In this document: piece after piece, positions 39,001-48,742 of the stretch
How the letters are laid out: each line of letters begins with the position of its first letter
Numbering within the stretch: the stretch's first letter is position 1
From: Owenia fusiformis
Taxonomy: Eukaryota; Annelida; Polychaeta; Sabellida; Oweniidae
Reading direction: 5' to 3'
Length of the DNA: 64,000 bases
Assembly (NCBI GenBank): GCA_903813345.2
Contig: CAIIXF020000012.1
Span: 22,208,184 to 22,272,183, forward strand
The notes under the pieces: model-generated
Seen by the model: the letters and a program-made list of their open reading frames with translations, nothing else
Told to the model about the DNA's origin: nothing
Databases searched by the model: none
Translations under genes and position numbers: made by a program

Positions 39001-41754
39001 ATGCCGCTTCAATTAGATTTTCAGGAACTGTATGTTTAATAGAGCACCCAGACTTAATTCCTTTGGAACAAGAATCAATAGTAAAAGGAGTTTACAGATT
39101 AAAAACTTCAAGTAGCCCACTAATGTGTTTTAGCTTCAATAAAAAGGTCACCTGAACTCGACCTTACAAATTGCTCTCTTTGTACAGTTGTATGTGGTTT
39201 GTTATTTTTACTTTTGAACAAGAATATAGAATCCTATTAGAAATGCAATAAACAAAGGTTTGTTTCTTTGGCCCCTGGCATAAGGATGTTTAATATTTGA
39301 CTATAGGTGATTACTTACGTAGGGTATGCAGGTAAGCTATATGGGCATCCAGTGTTGTGTCTGTCTTCCTTTCAGTTTCATGTAGAGCGTTCAATTGTTC
39401 CTGGGTAGAGGATCTCTTTGGATCTCCTAGTGAAAATAACTCTCTCAGCTCCATCTTTGTGAAATACCTAAAGGTCAATAAAAATGGTATCAAAACAAAA
39501 TTATGCAAAACTTAAATATGGATTACAAATAATGCCATAATATTATATCAATGTCTAATCGATTTCAAAATCATTTTAAGGCGATTCAAGTTACTTTCAA
39601 CATGCTATTTTGAAAATTTGACAGTTATCTCTCAAATTGATGTAAACCAATTTGACCTATTTTGGCCAAAATATACCAATATTTTATTCATTCGTCGGAG
39701 TGTAAACATATTCTTAACAGGGTGGCATGTAATTTTCTAATTTCCACAGGGTGCCGCAACCATTTGTTTTATATTTCAAATCTCACCTATGTGGGTTCTT
39801 GGCTCCACCAGTTGTCTGCCGTGTGATGGAATCTTTGAAGACTTGACGTCTGTAAATCTTCTCTTCTATTGTTCCACATGTGATCAATCTATAGATGACA
39901 ACATTTTTGTCCTGACCAATCCTAAATGCTCTGTCAACTGCCTGATTATCTGTGGCTGGGTTCCAACTTGGATCAACTGAAGAAAATAATCAGACTATAA
40001 ATATAATAATTATTGACATTGCCTATAGGATGTGTTGTGATATAGGGTGAAAATGATAAAGTTCCATTACGTGTGTATTTCTACAAACCACAAATCTTGA
40101 AGTCAGTAGAAACACAAAATAGGGAGTCAAAACTTACTTATGATGACTCAATTGACAAGTGCTAAAGTTTAAGTTACCCCACCCCTCCAACCTGAGTAGT
40201 CAGTAAGAACACAGAAAAAGATGAGACTATACTTATGTTTGATGACTCGATTGGCAGCTGTCAAGGTAAGCCCCACCCCTCCAACCTGAGTAGTCAGTAA
40301 GAACACAGAAAAAGATGAGACTATACTTATGTTTGATGGCTCGATTGGCAGCTGTCAAAGTAAGCCCAACCCCTCCAACCTGAGTGGTCAGTAAGAACAC
40401 AGAATAAGAGGAATCTATAATCTACACTCACTTATGATGACTTGATTGGCAGCTGTCAAGGTAAGCCCCACCCCTCCAACCTGGGTAGTCAGTAAGAACA
40501 CAGAAAAAGAGGAATCTATAATCTACACTTACTTATGATGACTCGATTGGCAGCTGTCAAAGTAAGCCCAACCCCTCCAACCTGGGTAGTCAGTAAGAAC
40601 ACAGTATATGAGGAATCTGACTGGAATTTGTTGATGCGTTTCTCTCTGTCTTCAAGATGCTTTATAGTACCATCAAGTCGTATAATCTTGTGACCCTAAA
40701 ATCAAAACTTGACAATGAAAGAATTATTCGTACTAGATTATGTTACCCTAACACTTGGCTCACAGTTATGTATAAAATCATTGTTCGATTCAGCTTAAGA
40801 GCATTTAAGGTTTTTCAATATATAAAAGTCATGTTGGCTTAGAGCTAGAGGTTTGTTTGTTTGTTTTTGTAATAATTCATTTCAAATATGTCACAGTAAC
40901 AATAATTCATATCATAAAGTTTGATAAGGTTAGAATAACATTATTGTCAAACTGAAAACTAAAATATGGTTTTATACATAATTTCATTGTAATGAAAATG
41001 ACATTATTTATAAAGAAAGGTGAATTATTTTGGTCATATCAAATATGAAATATTGAATTATTGGTGTTTCAATATGGTGGCCATAGGCAGATTCTGGTGA
41101 AGGCACATTCGCAAAATTAAGTGCAAGATCTGCTCTAAGTCTATTAAAAGGGACAGGATTTTTTCTTTTCACATTACACATAGGTTTTATTCAATAATGA
41201 GGTACATTTTAATCATTAAAATCATTAATCCACATATGGCATTGCAGTATTACATTGCTAGAAATGCAAATATTGTAAACTGCTATAATTTGAAAACCTT
41301 ATGTTTTAAGTGTCACGTTCTGAATATCTTCCAACATAAGTTTCATACAAAGTAAAACCTCTATAGTGAAACACTTCTCTAGTGTAAGTGGCAACTTTTC
41401 AAAGTGCTGTTACCTATTGACATTTGAACATCTATAAGTAGAACTACTCACTACTCTGAGGCACTAAAGGATTCCACATATACAGATTTCACTGTATTGC
41501 TAATATGTAACATTTTATGGTAGATGAAGGTTGAGCAACATACCCTGTTAGATAACACCCTTTGAACAATGTCCAGCATTTTCCTAGACTGGGAAAAGAT
41601 CAAGCAACGATGTCCCTCTGACTTCAATTGGTCAACCAGCTGTGATGTAAACTCAAGTTTTCCAGATTCATGGAGCAAGACATCATCAGGAATATGGTTG
41701 ATCCTATTGGCTGCACACTCTTGGGACATGCTCTCAGGCATCTCATCATCCATA
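23267..41754 (-). CDS. ERCC6L: ERCC6L/PICH-like SNF2 helicase, C-terminal 916 codons, 13 exons (5' part absent)
   Basis: Minus-strand exons: 41754-41544, 40695-40533, 39976-39787, 39467-39319, 27823-27717, 27397-27247, 27102-26903, 26680-26594, 26339-25484, 24999-24832, 24561-24394, 24038-23885, 23414-23267. All have GT-AG borders, and phases join without a stop. The first three carry the second helicase lobe: [37 protein letters not shown] (motif V) and [20 protein letters not shown] (motif VI). [25 protein letters not shown] and YIQARVQKAQ match the ERCC6L-specific segment after the helicase core. A long acidic, low-complexity region follows, then a C-terminal TPR-like unit ([17 protein letters not shown]). 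PICH is a DNA translocase of anaphase bridges; by homology this should be nuclear or chromosomal. The DEAH lobe lies upstream, outside the window or beyond the repeats. Confidence 0.88.
24205..25090 (-). repeat. Tandem duplication (438 bp) containing a helicase exon
   Basis: Two near-identical 168-bp exons, 24394-24561 and 24832-24999, each encode [20 protein letters not shown] followed by acidic residues to MEQNDG. The flanking intron sequence (for example GCAATATTTCGATGTAACAA versus GCAATATTTCAAAGTAATAA) is duplicated too, with a 438-bp offset. Both exons start and end in phase 1 and are a multiple of three, so including one or both keeps the frame. This gives a tandem 56-residue repeat in the acidic tail, or an alternative-splicing pair. 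Confidence 0.85.
25173..25448. mobile_element. piggyBac-like MITE with TTAA target duplication
   Basis: A 276-bp element has inverted ends CCTCTTGACTACCTGG and the complement of CCTCTTGAATCCCAGG. TTAA lies on both sides (25169-25172 and 25449-25452). A TTAA duplication with a CCYT start is typical of piggyBac-type elements. The internal palindrome GTGACGAGATTTCTCGTCAC lies near the left end. It sits in the helicase intron between exons 25484 and 24999, about 30 bp from the splice donor. Confidence 0.75.
26594..26680 (-). other. Helicase exon with a possible ubiquitin-interacting motif
   Basis: This 87-bp exon, phase 0 on both sides, encodes [20 protein letters not shown]. It fits the UIM pattern (acidic residue, then ...LxxALxxSxxQ/E on one helix). 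UIMs bind ubiquitin. Because the exon is symmetric it could be spliced in or out without changing frame. I infer the motif by eye only. Confidence 0.45.
27824..29872. other. Intron sequence without recognised genes
   Basis: Part of the ~11.5-kb helicase intron (27824-39318) upstream of the first protease gene. It is AT-rich, with a CT microsatellite at about 29554-29578 and a short CTCAAACTCA repeat near 28628-28662. No exon-like frame was found apart from short chance frames. The region just left of 29873 must hold the protease promoter, but I see no clear TATA box. Confidence 0.5.
29873..31626 (+). CDS. Secreted VWC-TSP1-trypsin-TSP1 serine protease, paralog 1
   Basis: Exons 29873-30341 and 30446-31626 (phase-1 intron, GT-AG) give 549 residues. 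Signal peptide is about residues 1-20 ([20 protein letters not shown]). A Cys-rich region ([16 protein letters not shown]) and a VWC-like domain ([19 protein letters not shown]) follow. Next come a TSP1-like segment (FSAFSPCP...[10 protein letters not shown]), a trypsin domain (about 229-485) and a final TSP1 ([18 protein letters not shown]). The triad is His270 (LTAAHC), Asp328 (DNDIAI) and Ser436 (GDSGGP); Asp six residues before Ser predicts trypsin-like specificity. The N-terminal motif is VIGG, preceded by Asp instead of Arg/Lys. It lies on the opposite strand within a helicase intron. Substrate unknown. Confidence 0.9.
31708..31713 (+). promoter_or_regulatory. AATAAA polyadenylation signal, protease paralog 1
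   Basis: AATAAA lies 82 bp after the stop codon in otherwise AT-rich sequence, a normal position for the 3' end of this transcript. Confidence 0.55.
31714..32293. other. Intergenic spacer between protease paralogs 1 and 2
   Basis: AT-rich spacer of about 0.6 kb with no exon-like frame, no recognisable transposon ends and no tandem repeat. Confidence 0.5.
32294..32300 (+). promoter_or_regulatory. TATA-like box, protease paralog 2
   Basis: TATAAAA lies 62 bp before the start codon at 32362, leaving room for a 5' UTR of about 30-40 nt. The other two paralogs have no equally clear box at this distance. Confidence 0.4.
32362..34112 (+). CDS. Secreted VWC-TSP1-trypsin-TSP1 serine protease, paralog 2
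   Basis: Exons 32362-32857 and 32965-34112 give 547 residues with the same phase-1 intron position as the other copies. It has a signal peptide ([18 protein letters not shown]), a basic stretch ([10 protein letters not shown]), Cys-rich and VWC-like domains, TSP1, trypsin and a C-terminal TSP1. The triad is His270, Asp326 and Ser434, with Asp189-equivalent present ([10 protein letters not shown]). The usual [IV]VGG start reads VLGV after Leu, so both the cleavage residue and the second Gly are lost. This is the most diverged activation region of the three. The 3' part of exon 2 is nearly identical to paralog 1 at DNA level. Confidence 0.9.
34174..34179 (+). promoter_or_regulatory. AATAAA polyadenylation signal, protease paralog 2
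   Basis: AATAAA lies 62 bp after the stop codon at 34112. Confidence 0.5.
34484..35314. mobile_element. 831-bp fold-back element with 5-bp TSD
   Basis: Almost the whole element is two inverted arms (about 34484-34886 and 34911-35314) around a short spacer. Ends are CACAGGCTGGTATCGAAA and its complement, with an exact 5-bp duplication ATATG at 34479-34483 and 35315-35319. The motif TGTCCGCTGTGACGGAGCA occurs four times: once near each end and once on each side of the centre, in mirrored orientation. CAC...GTG ends plus a 5-bp TSD echo the 6.2-kb element, but the termini are otherwise different. No coding capacity. Confidence 0.85.
35320..36530. other. Spacer with small inverted-repeat pieces
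   Basis: This stretch holds a short inverted pair (TGTCCTACCAGCCCAATTA near 35576, its partner TTAGGCCGGGACA ending near 35630), a GC-rich patch near 35710-35770 and the 184-bp inverted-repeat element at 35771-35954. The rest is AT-rich and featureless up to the third protease gene. Confidence 0.5.
35771..35954. mobile_element. Small inverted-repeat element (MITE-like), 184 bp
   Basis: Ends GGAGGCGGCTATCTAT and the complement of GGAGACGGCTATCTAT form terminal inverted repeats of about 17 bp. Internally there is a further TGATTACGTAATCG palindrome. No target duplication is clear, so the family is open. Confidence 0.5.
36531..38508 (+). CDS. Secreted VWC-TSP1-trypsin-TSP1 serine protease, paralog 3
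   Basis: Exons 36531-37038 and 37367-38508 give 549 residues. The ATG at 36543 aligns with the start of the other two paralogs and may be the true start; either leaves a signal peptide ([16 protein letters not shown]). The N-terminal Cys-rich region holds a short repeat, [10 protein letters not shown] / [13 protein letters not shown]-like, TSP1, trypsin and TSP1 follow. Triad His274, Asp327, Ser436, with the Asp189 equivalent present. The protease N-terminus reads TITIGG after Gly, again without a basic P1 residue. The middle of the trypsin domain is very close to paralog 1. No AATAAA is obvious just downstream. Confidence 0.88.
38509..39318. other. Intron and 3' flank without recognised features
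   Basis: The end of the large helicase intron, downstream of the third protease. AT-rich with no exon-like frame, clear transposon ends or tandem repeat. It ends at the splice donor of the helicase exon 39467-39319 (CTAC, then GTAAGT on the minus strand). Confidence 0.5.
40132..40515 (-). repeat. Four tandem pseudo-copies of the helicase motif V exon end
   Basis: On the minus strand, four ~95-105-bp units at about 40135-40215, 40233-40318, 40327-40411 and 40432-40514 each resemble the 3' half of the real exon 40695-40533. They read [20 protein letters not shown] with small changes, and at least two retain the CTTACTTATGATGA donor region. None contains the exon's 5' half or a clear acceptor. 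They lie in the intron directly downstream of the real exon. Confidence 0.85.
40700..41540. other. Helicase intron without recognised features
   Basis: AT-rich intron between exons 41544 and 40695, with a short TTTG tract near 40852-40866. No transposon ends or extra exon-like frame were seen. Confidence 0.5.
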
Positions 41755-41910
41755 CTGAAGTGATACCAGTCTAATCTTAGATACACTAACATGACCAAAT
41801 GACACAACTTCAGAGGATATTGTAAATAAAAGAACGACAGTTTGTTCAAGATACAATATATCAACCGCTGAAGCCAAACACCAATGGTATGTCTAACAAG
41901 TCATACCTAT

Positions 41911-42116
41911 CAGTGATCTCCCCAGCATTAAAGCAAGTGGGCGCAGCACCCACTTGAGATTTCAAAAAAGGCTTGCACCCACCTGAAAATCCTTTTGCAC
42001 CCACTTGAAAATGAGAAAAATCATGAAAAATGGGCATATTTTGACCAATTTTGGAGTGATTTGTGAAAATGAGAATTTTTGCATGCACTTGAGAAAAAAT
42101 CTTGTGGAGAACACTG
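41911..42116. mobile_element. Possible hAT-type MITE, 206 bp
   Basis: Ends CAGTGATCTCCCCAG and the complement of CAGTGTTCTCCACAAG resemble hAT termini (CAGTG...). The 8-bp target duplication expected of hAT is not clear (ATACCTAT versus ACTATCTT). Internally, a GCACCCACTTGA phrase is repeated three times. The minus frame at 41861-42088 is read from this element and is not a gene. Confidence 0.45.
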
Positions 42117-42230
42117 ACTATCTTACAATAACATGTAATAATACTTGTTCAACAAATTTTGATGTGCAAACGTTCTCAATTTATCTGAAATTCAGTGATA
42201 TCTATTTTACAGCTACAACAATAGCCATAC

Positions 42231-43170
42231 TCCTAAGAGACAAAATGATGTATTTCATATAATAATGTCTTACCCGTCTTCCCCATCCAGTCCTAGTTGA
42301 TTACAAGAGACAAAATGATGTATTACATATAATAATGTCTTACCCGTCTTCCCCATCCAGTCCTAGTTGATTACAAGAGACAAAATGATGTATTTCATAT
42401 AATAATGTCTTACCCGTCTTCCCCATCCAGTCCTAGTTGATTACAAGAGACAAAATGATGTATTACATATAATAATGTCTTACCCGTCTTCCCCATCCAG
42501 TCCTAGTTGGTTACAAGAGACAAAATGATGTATTACATATAATAATGTCTTACCCGTCTTCCCCATCCAGTCCTAGTTGATTACAAGAGACAAAATGATG
42601 TATTACATATAATAATGTCTTACCCGTCTTCCCCATCCAGTCCTAGTTGGTTACAAGAGACAAAATGATGTATTTCATATAATAATGTCTTACCCGTCTT
42701 CCCCATCCAGTCCTAGTTGATTACAAGAGACAAAATGATGTATTACATATAATAATGTCTTACCCGTCTTCCCCATCCAGTCCTAGTTGGTTACAAGAGA
42801 CAAAATGATGTATTTCATATAATAATGTCTTACCCGTCTTCCCCATCCAGTCCTAGTTGATTACAAGAGACAAAATGATGTATTACATATAATAATGTCT
42901 TACCCGTCTTCCCCATCCAGTCCTAGTTGGTTACAAGAGACAAAATGATGTATTTCATATAATAATGTCTTACCCGTCTTCCCCATCCATTCCTAGTTGA
43001 TTACAAGAGACAAAATGATGTATTACATATAATAATGTCTTACCCGTCTTCCCCATCCAGTCCTAGTTGATTACAAGAGACAAAATGATGTATTTCATAT
43101 AATAATGTCTTACCCGTCTTCCCCATCCAGTCCTAGTTGATTACAAGAGACAAAATGATGTATTACATAT
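42231..43170 (-). repeat. 70-bp minisatellite carrying an exon end and splice donor
   Basis: Thirteen complete 70-bp copies and one partial. On the minus strand each reads ...CAACTAGGACTGGATGGG, then GAAGACGG and GTAAGAC, a good splice donor. The frame CNQLGLDGEDG ending in two bases (GG) joins in phase with the exon starting at 41754 (T ATG GAT), so one copy is probably the real end of the next upstream helicase exon. Two variants (TATTTCATAT or TATTACATAT; GTTGA or GTTGG) partly alternate, suggesting amplification of two-unit blocks. Confidence 0.85.
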
Positions 43171-43171
43171 A

Positions 43172-45358
43172 ACTAGACATGTAAATTGAACAAGTTCAAT
43201 TTAAGACTCCAGATTTCAAATTTTTTTTAAGCTGAGTCATCCAGAACTTGTAAGCTGAGACATTCAGAATAAGCTGAGTCAGCTAGAATATAGACATTTA
43301 GACAAATTTTAAGAAGGCTATCTTCGACTCTATTGGCTAAACATGGGGATATCATCATATCGACTTTTCGAGACTTCAAACCGCTATAACTATCTAACCA
43401 AAAGTTAGATCGAAATTTGATTTAAAGATTCTGATTCCTGAGAAAATTCTACCCTTAATTCATGACTCATACGTTAAATTTGGAGAATTTTTTATTTTGA
43501 CCTACATTTCGGACACCATATCTCAAAAGTGGGTCAAAATACTTTCTGACGGCAAAAGGCTAACACTATTAGCACACTCTTTGCTACCTGTATACAAAAT
43601 TTTGAAGCAAATTCTTAAAGTGTAATGTCAGAATCGAAAAAATAAGGAAAAACTATGAATTTGACCTAGATTTTGACCTAGGCATTTTTGCGTCCAAATT
43701 TTAAAGCTAGATAGCCTTCGAGGTCCCCTCCTTTTATAGGCTTTCAGAATATTAAGCTGTACTCAGTCTATATCTAGTATTTTACACTTCAAAAAATCCT
43801 TTTTCTCATTGACATAACATGGGGCACCAAATTTAGCGATTTTTGAGCTTTCAAAACGCCATAACTTTCGAACCAGAAGTCGGATCGAAATTTAGTTTGC
43901 AGATTCGGATTCCTGACAAAATTCTTACCCTAGTACATAACTCATACGTTAAATTTGGGAATTTTTTATTTTGACCTACTTTTTGGACACGCCATAACTT
44001 CCGAACCGGAAGTCGGATTGAAATTTGGTTTGCAGATTCGGATTCCTGGGAAAATTCTACCTTTAAGTCATAGCTCATATGTTAAATTTGAAGAACTTTT
44101 TATTTTGACCTACTTTTCGGACACCATATCTCAAAAGCGGGTCAAAATATTTTCTGACGGCAAAAGGCTAACACTATAAGCACACTCTTTGCTACCTGTA
44201 TACAAAATTTTGAAGCAAACCATTAAAGTTTAATGTCAGAATCGCAAAAATAAGGAAAAACTATGAATTTGACCTAGATTTTGACCTAGGAATTTTGGTG
44301 TCCAAATTTAAAGCTAGGTAGCCTTCGAGGTCCCCTTCTTTTATAGGCTTTCAGAATGTTAAGCTGTACTCAGTCTATATCTCGAATTTTACACTTCAAA
44401 AAAATCTTTTTTCTCATTGACATAACATGGGGCACCAAATTTAGCGATTTTTGAGCTTTCAAAACGCCATAACTTCCGAACCGAAAGTCGGACTGAAATT
44501 TGGTTTGCAGATTCGGATTCCTGAGAAAATTCTACCCTTAATTCATAACTCATACGTTAAATTTGCAGAACTTTTTATTTTGACCTACTTTTCGGACACC
44601 ATATCTCAAAAGTGGGTCAAAATACTTTCTGATGGCAAAAAACTAACACTATAAGCACACTCTTTGCTACCTGTATACAAAATTTGGAAGCAAATCATTA
44701 AAATGTAGTGTCAGAATCACAAAAATAAGGAAAAACTATGAATTTGACCTAGATTTTGACCTAGGCATTTTGCTGTCCAGATTTTGAAGCTAGTTGGCTT
44801 TTGAGGTCCCCTTCTTTTAAAAGCTATCATTATATTAAGCTGTTCTCAGTCTATATCTCGTATATTACACTTCAAAAAATTCTTTTTTCCCATTGACTTA
44901 ACATGGGGCACAAATTTAGCTATTTTTGAGCTTTCAAAACGCCATAACTTCCGAACCGGAAGTCGGATCGAAATTTGGTTTGCAGATTCAGATTCCTGAG
45001 AAAATTCTACACTTATTTCATAACTCAGATGTTGAATTTGGAGAACTTGCTGTTCTGACCTACTTTTCGGACGCCATATCTCAAAATCGGTAAGAGAAAT
45101 CAAAAAACCATTTGCCTCACGAATTAGCGTTTTTTCGAAAGAACATGATGAAAAAAACCTGGAGCGAAAATACTGAATGACGACTGAGAAAACTGGCAAA
45201 ATAGTGAAAACACACGATTGTGACCTAGTTCTTGACCTTTGACCTAGATAAAAATCTGACCTAATTTCCCAGAAAGCCGGATCCAGTCCTTAGTTAACCA
45301 TGTAAGTTGGATTAAGTAAGCTGTTATAGTTGACGAGAAATTTGGTGAGGAGGAAGAA
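43172..45358 (-). mobile_element. Helitron-like module 1
   Basis: On the minus strand the 3' end is a hairpin (AAATTGAACTTGTTCAATTT), six bases, then CTAGT (43172-43176) followed by T, the classic Helitron 3' terminus. The other end is TCTTCCTCCTCACC, starting with TC as Helitrons do. The body consists of about four ~475-bp subrepeats with a GCCATAACTTCCGAACCGG landmark (43857, 43990, 44466, 44940). No Rep/helicase coding sequence, so non-autonomous. Confidence 0.6.
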
Positions 45359-45366
45359 TAATAATA

Positions 45367-47073
45367 ACTAGACATGTAAATTGAACAAGTTCAATTTAAG
45401 ACTCCAGATTTTAAAGCTGAGTCATCCAGAAAACTTGTAAGCTGAGTCATCCAGAATAAGCTGAGTCATCTAGAATATAGACATTTAGACGACTCTTAAG
45501 AATGTTATCTTCGACTCCATTGGCTTAACATGGAGATATCATCAGATCGACTTTTCGAGACTTCAAACCGATATAACTATCTAACCAGAAGTTGGATTGA
45601 AATTTGGTTTAAAGATTCGGATTCCTGAGGAAATTCTACCCTTAATTCATTACTCATACTTTAAATTTTGAGAACTTTTTATTTTGAACTACTTTTCGGA
45701 CACCATATCTCAAAAGTCGGTCAAAATACTTTCTGACGGCAAAAGGCTAACACTATTAACTCACTCTTTGCTACCTGTATACAAAATTTTGAAGCAAATA
45801 ATTAGAGTGTAGCGTCAGAATCTAAAAAATAAGTTAAAACTATAAATTTGACCTAGATTTTGACCTAGGCATTTTGGTGTCCAAATTTTGAAGCTAGATA
45901 GCTTTTGAGGTCCGTTTCTTTTATAGGCTTTCATTATTTGAAGCTGTACTTAGTCTATATCTCGTAATTTACACTTCAAAAAAATCTTTTTTCCCATTGC
46001 CATAACGTGGGGCACCAATTTTAGCGATTTTTGAGCTTTCAAAATGCCATAACTTTCGAACCGGAAATCGGATCGAAATTTAGTTTGCAGATTCGGATTC
46101 CTGAAAAAATTCTACCCCTAATTCATAACTCATACGTTAAATTTGGATTTTTTTTATTTTGACCTACTTTTTGGACACGCCATAACCTCCGAACCAGTAG
46201 TCAGATCGAAATTTGGTTTGCAGATTCGGATTCCTGAGAAAATTCTACCCTTAATTCATAACTCATACGTTGAATTTGGAGAATTTTTTATTTTGACCTA
46301 CTTTTCGGACACCATATCTCAAAAGTGGGTCAAAATACTTTCTGACGGCAAAAGGCTCACACTATTAGCACACTCTTTGCTACCTGTATACAAAATTTTG
46401 AAGCAAATCATTAAAATGTAGTGTCAGAATCACAAAAATAAGGAAAAACTATGAATTTGACCTAGATTTTGACCTAGGCATTTTGCTGTCCAGATTTTGA
46501 AGCAAGTTGGCTTTTTAGGTCCCCTTCTTTTAAGGGCTATCATTATATTAAGCTGTACTCAGTCTATATCTCGTATATTACACTTCAAAAAAATCTTTTT
46601 TCCCATTGACTTAACATGGGGCACAAATTTAGCTATTTTTGAGCTTTCAAAACGCCATAACTTCCGAACCGGAAGTCTGATCGAAATTTGGTTTGCAGAT
46701 TCAGATTCCTGAGAAAATTCTACACTTATTTCATAATTCATATGTTGAATTTGGAGAACTTGCTGTTCTGACCTACTTTTCGGACGCCATATCTGAAAAT
46801 CGGTAAGAGTAATCAAAAAACGATTTGCCTTTTGGAATTAGCGTTTTTTCAAAGGAACATGATGAAAAAAACCAGGAGCGAAAATACTGAATGACGACTG
46901 AGAAAACTGGCAAAAAAGTGAAAACACAATATTGTGACCTAGTTCTTGACCTTTGACCTAGATAAAAAGTTGACCTAATTTCCCAGAAAGCCGGATACAG
47001 TCCTTAGTTAACCATGTTAGTTGGATTAAGTAAGCTGTTATAGTTGACGAGAACTTTGGCGAGGAGGAAGAAA
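45367..47073 (-). mobile_element. Helitron-like module 2
   Basis: A second copy with the same minus-strand 3' hairpin and CTAGT (45367-45371). It has the same subrepeat landmarks (46046, 46190, 46653) and the same 5' tail: TGACCTAATTTCCCAGAAAG, then GAGGAGGAAG on the plus strand. It abuts module 1 head to tail through a short AATAATAATAA linker. No coding capacity. Confidence 0.6.
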
Positions 47074-47084
47074 AAAGAATAATA

Positions 47085-48700
47085 ACTAGATTTGTAAATT
47101 GAACAAAGTTCAATTTAAGACTCCAGATTGATTTACTTGAGTAGGTAGCTGAGTAAGTAACTGAGTAGCAAGCTGAGTAAGTAGATGATTAAGTAATTGA
47201 GTGAGTAGCTGAGTAGGTAGCTGAGTAGGTAGCTGAGAAGGAAGCTGAGTAAGCAGCTGAGTAGGTAGCTGAGAAGTAGGTAGCTAAGTAGGTAGCCGAG
47301 TAGGTATGTAGGTAGGTAGGTAAGTTGGAATTTTTGACCGAAAGTGGGATTGAAATTTTGTTTGCAGATTCAGATTCCTGGGAAAATTCTACCCTTATTT
47401 CATAACTCATACATTAAATTTGGAGATTTGTTTTATTTTGACCCACTTTTAGGACGCCATATCTCAAAAATGGGTCAAAATACTTTCTGACGGCAAAAGG
47501 CTATCACTATTAACACACTCTTTTCTACCTGTATACAAAATTTTGGAGCAAATCCTAAAAGTGTAGTGCCAGAATCGTAAAAATAAGGAAAAACTATGAA
47601 TTTGACCTAGATTTTGACTTAGGCATTTTGGTGTCCAAATATTGAAACTAGGTAGCTTTTGAGGTCCCCTTCTTTTATAGGAATTCATTATCTTAAGCTG
47701 TACTCAGTCTATATCTCGTATTTTACACTTCAAAAAAAAAATTTTTTCCTTGACTTTCTATCAGGATACCATCAGATCGATTTTTCTCGAAATTTCAAAA
47801 CGCCATAACTTCCGAACGGGAAGTCGGATCGAAATTTGGTTTGCAGATTCGGATTCCTGGGAAAATTCTATCCTTAATTCATAACTCATACGTTGAGTTT
47901 GGAGAACTTTTTATTTTGACCTACTTTTCGGACACCATATCTCAAAAGTGGGTCAAAATACTTTCTGACGGCAAAAGGCTACAACTATAAGCACACTCTT
48001 GGCTATATGTATACAAAATTTCGAAGAATATAATTAATCTGTAGTGTCAGAATCGCAAAAATAAGGAAAAACTTTGAATTTGACCTAGATTTTGACCTAG
48101 GCATTTTGGTGTCCAAAATTTTATGATTAGAAGGTCTTGAGGTCCCTTTCTTTTATGGGCTTCCATTATGTTTAGCTGTGCTTAGTCTATATCTCGTATT
48201 TTACACTTCAAAAAAATATTTTTTCCCATTGAATTAACATGGGGCACCAAATTTAGCGATTTTTGAATTTTCAAAACGCCATAACTTCTAAACCGGAAGT
48301 CAGATCGAAATTTGGTTTTCAGATTCGGAATCCTGAGAAAATTTCCTATAAGACTGATATCCTGGACATTGAATTCGGAGAACTTTTTTTTGGACCTCGT
48401 TTTCGGACACTGATATCTCGAAATCGGTTTGAGATATCAAAAAACTAAATCGACCCTAGATTTTCTACTTTTTTATGAGGAACACATTGAAAAAAAACCG
48501 GATCAAAAATATTGAAGGACGACCGAGATAATGGGAAAAAGTGACAAAGTACTGGATTTGACCTAGTTCTTGACCTTTGACCTAGATAAAAATTTGACCT
48601 AATTTCCCATAATCCCAGATACATTCCCTAGTTGATCATGTAAGCAGCTTAAAGTAAGTTCTTCTAGTTGGTGAGAAATCTTGTAAGGAGGAAGAATAAG
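47085..48700 (-). mobile_element. Helitron-like module 3
   Basis: A third copy with hairpin and CTAGT at 47085-47089 (hairpin loop one base longer). The body has landmarks at 47803 and 48279 and includes a GTAGGTAGCTGA minisatellite near its 3' end. It ends at AAGGAGGAAGAATAAG, next to the hairpin ladder. Confidence 0.6.
47127..47327. repeat. GAGTAGGTAGCT minisatellite
   Basis: An irregular tandem repeat of about 12 bp (GAGTAGGTAGCT and variants), some 200 bp long, inside module 3. Low complexity only; the minus frame at 47189-47410 (YSATYLATYF-like) is its translation and is not a gene. Confidence 0.85.
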
Positions 48701-48742
48701 AAAAAAAATAATAATAATAATAAGAAAACTGGCAAAAGCAAT

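Noticed and set aside
42231-43170. CRISPR-like array of regular repeats
   Set aside because: The 70-bp units are continuous tandem copies without unique spacers, in a eukaryotic gene context. The same applies to the hairpin ladder at 48743-49043.
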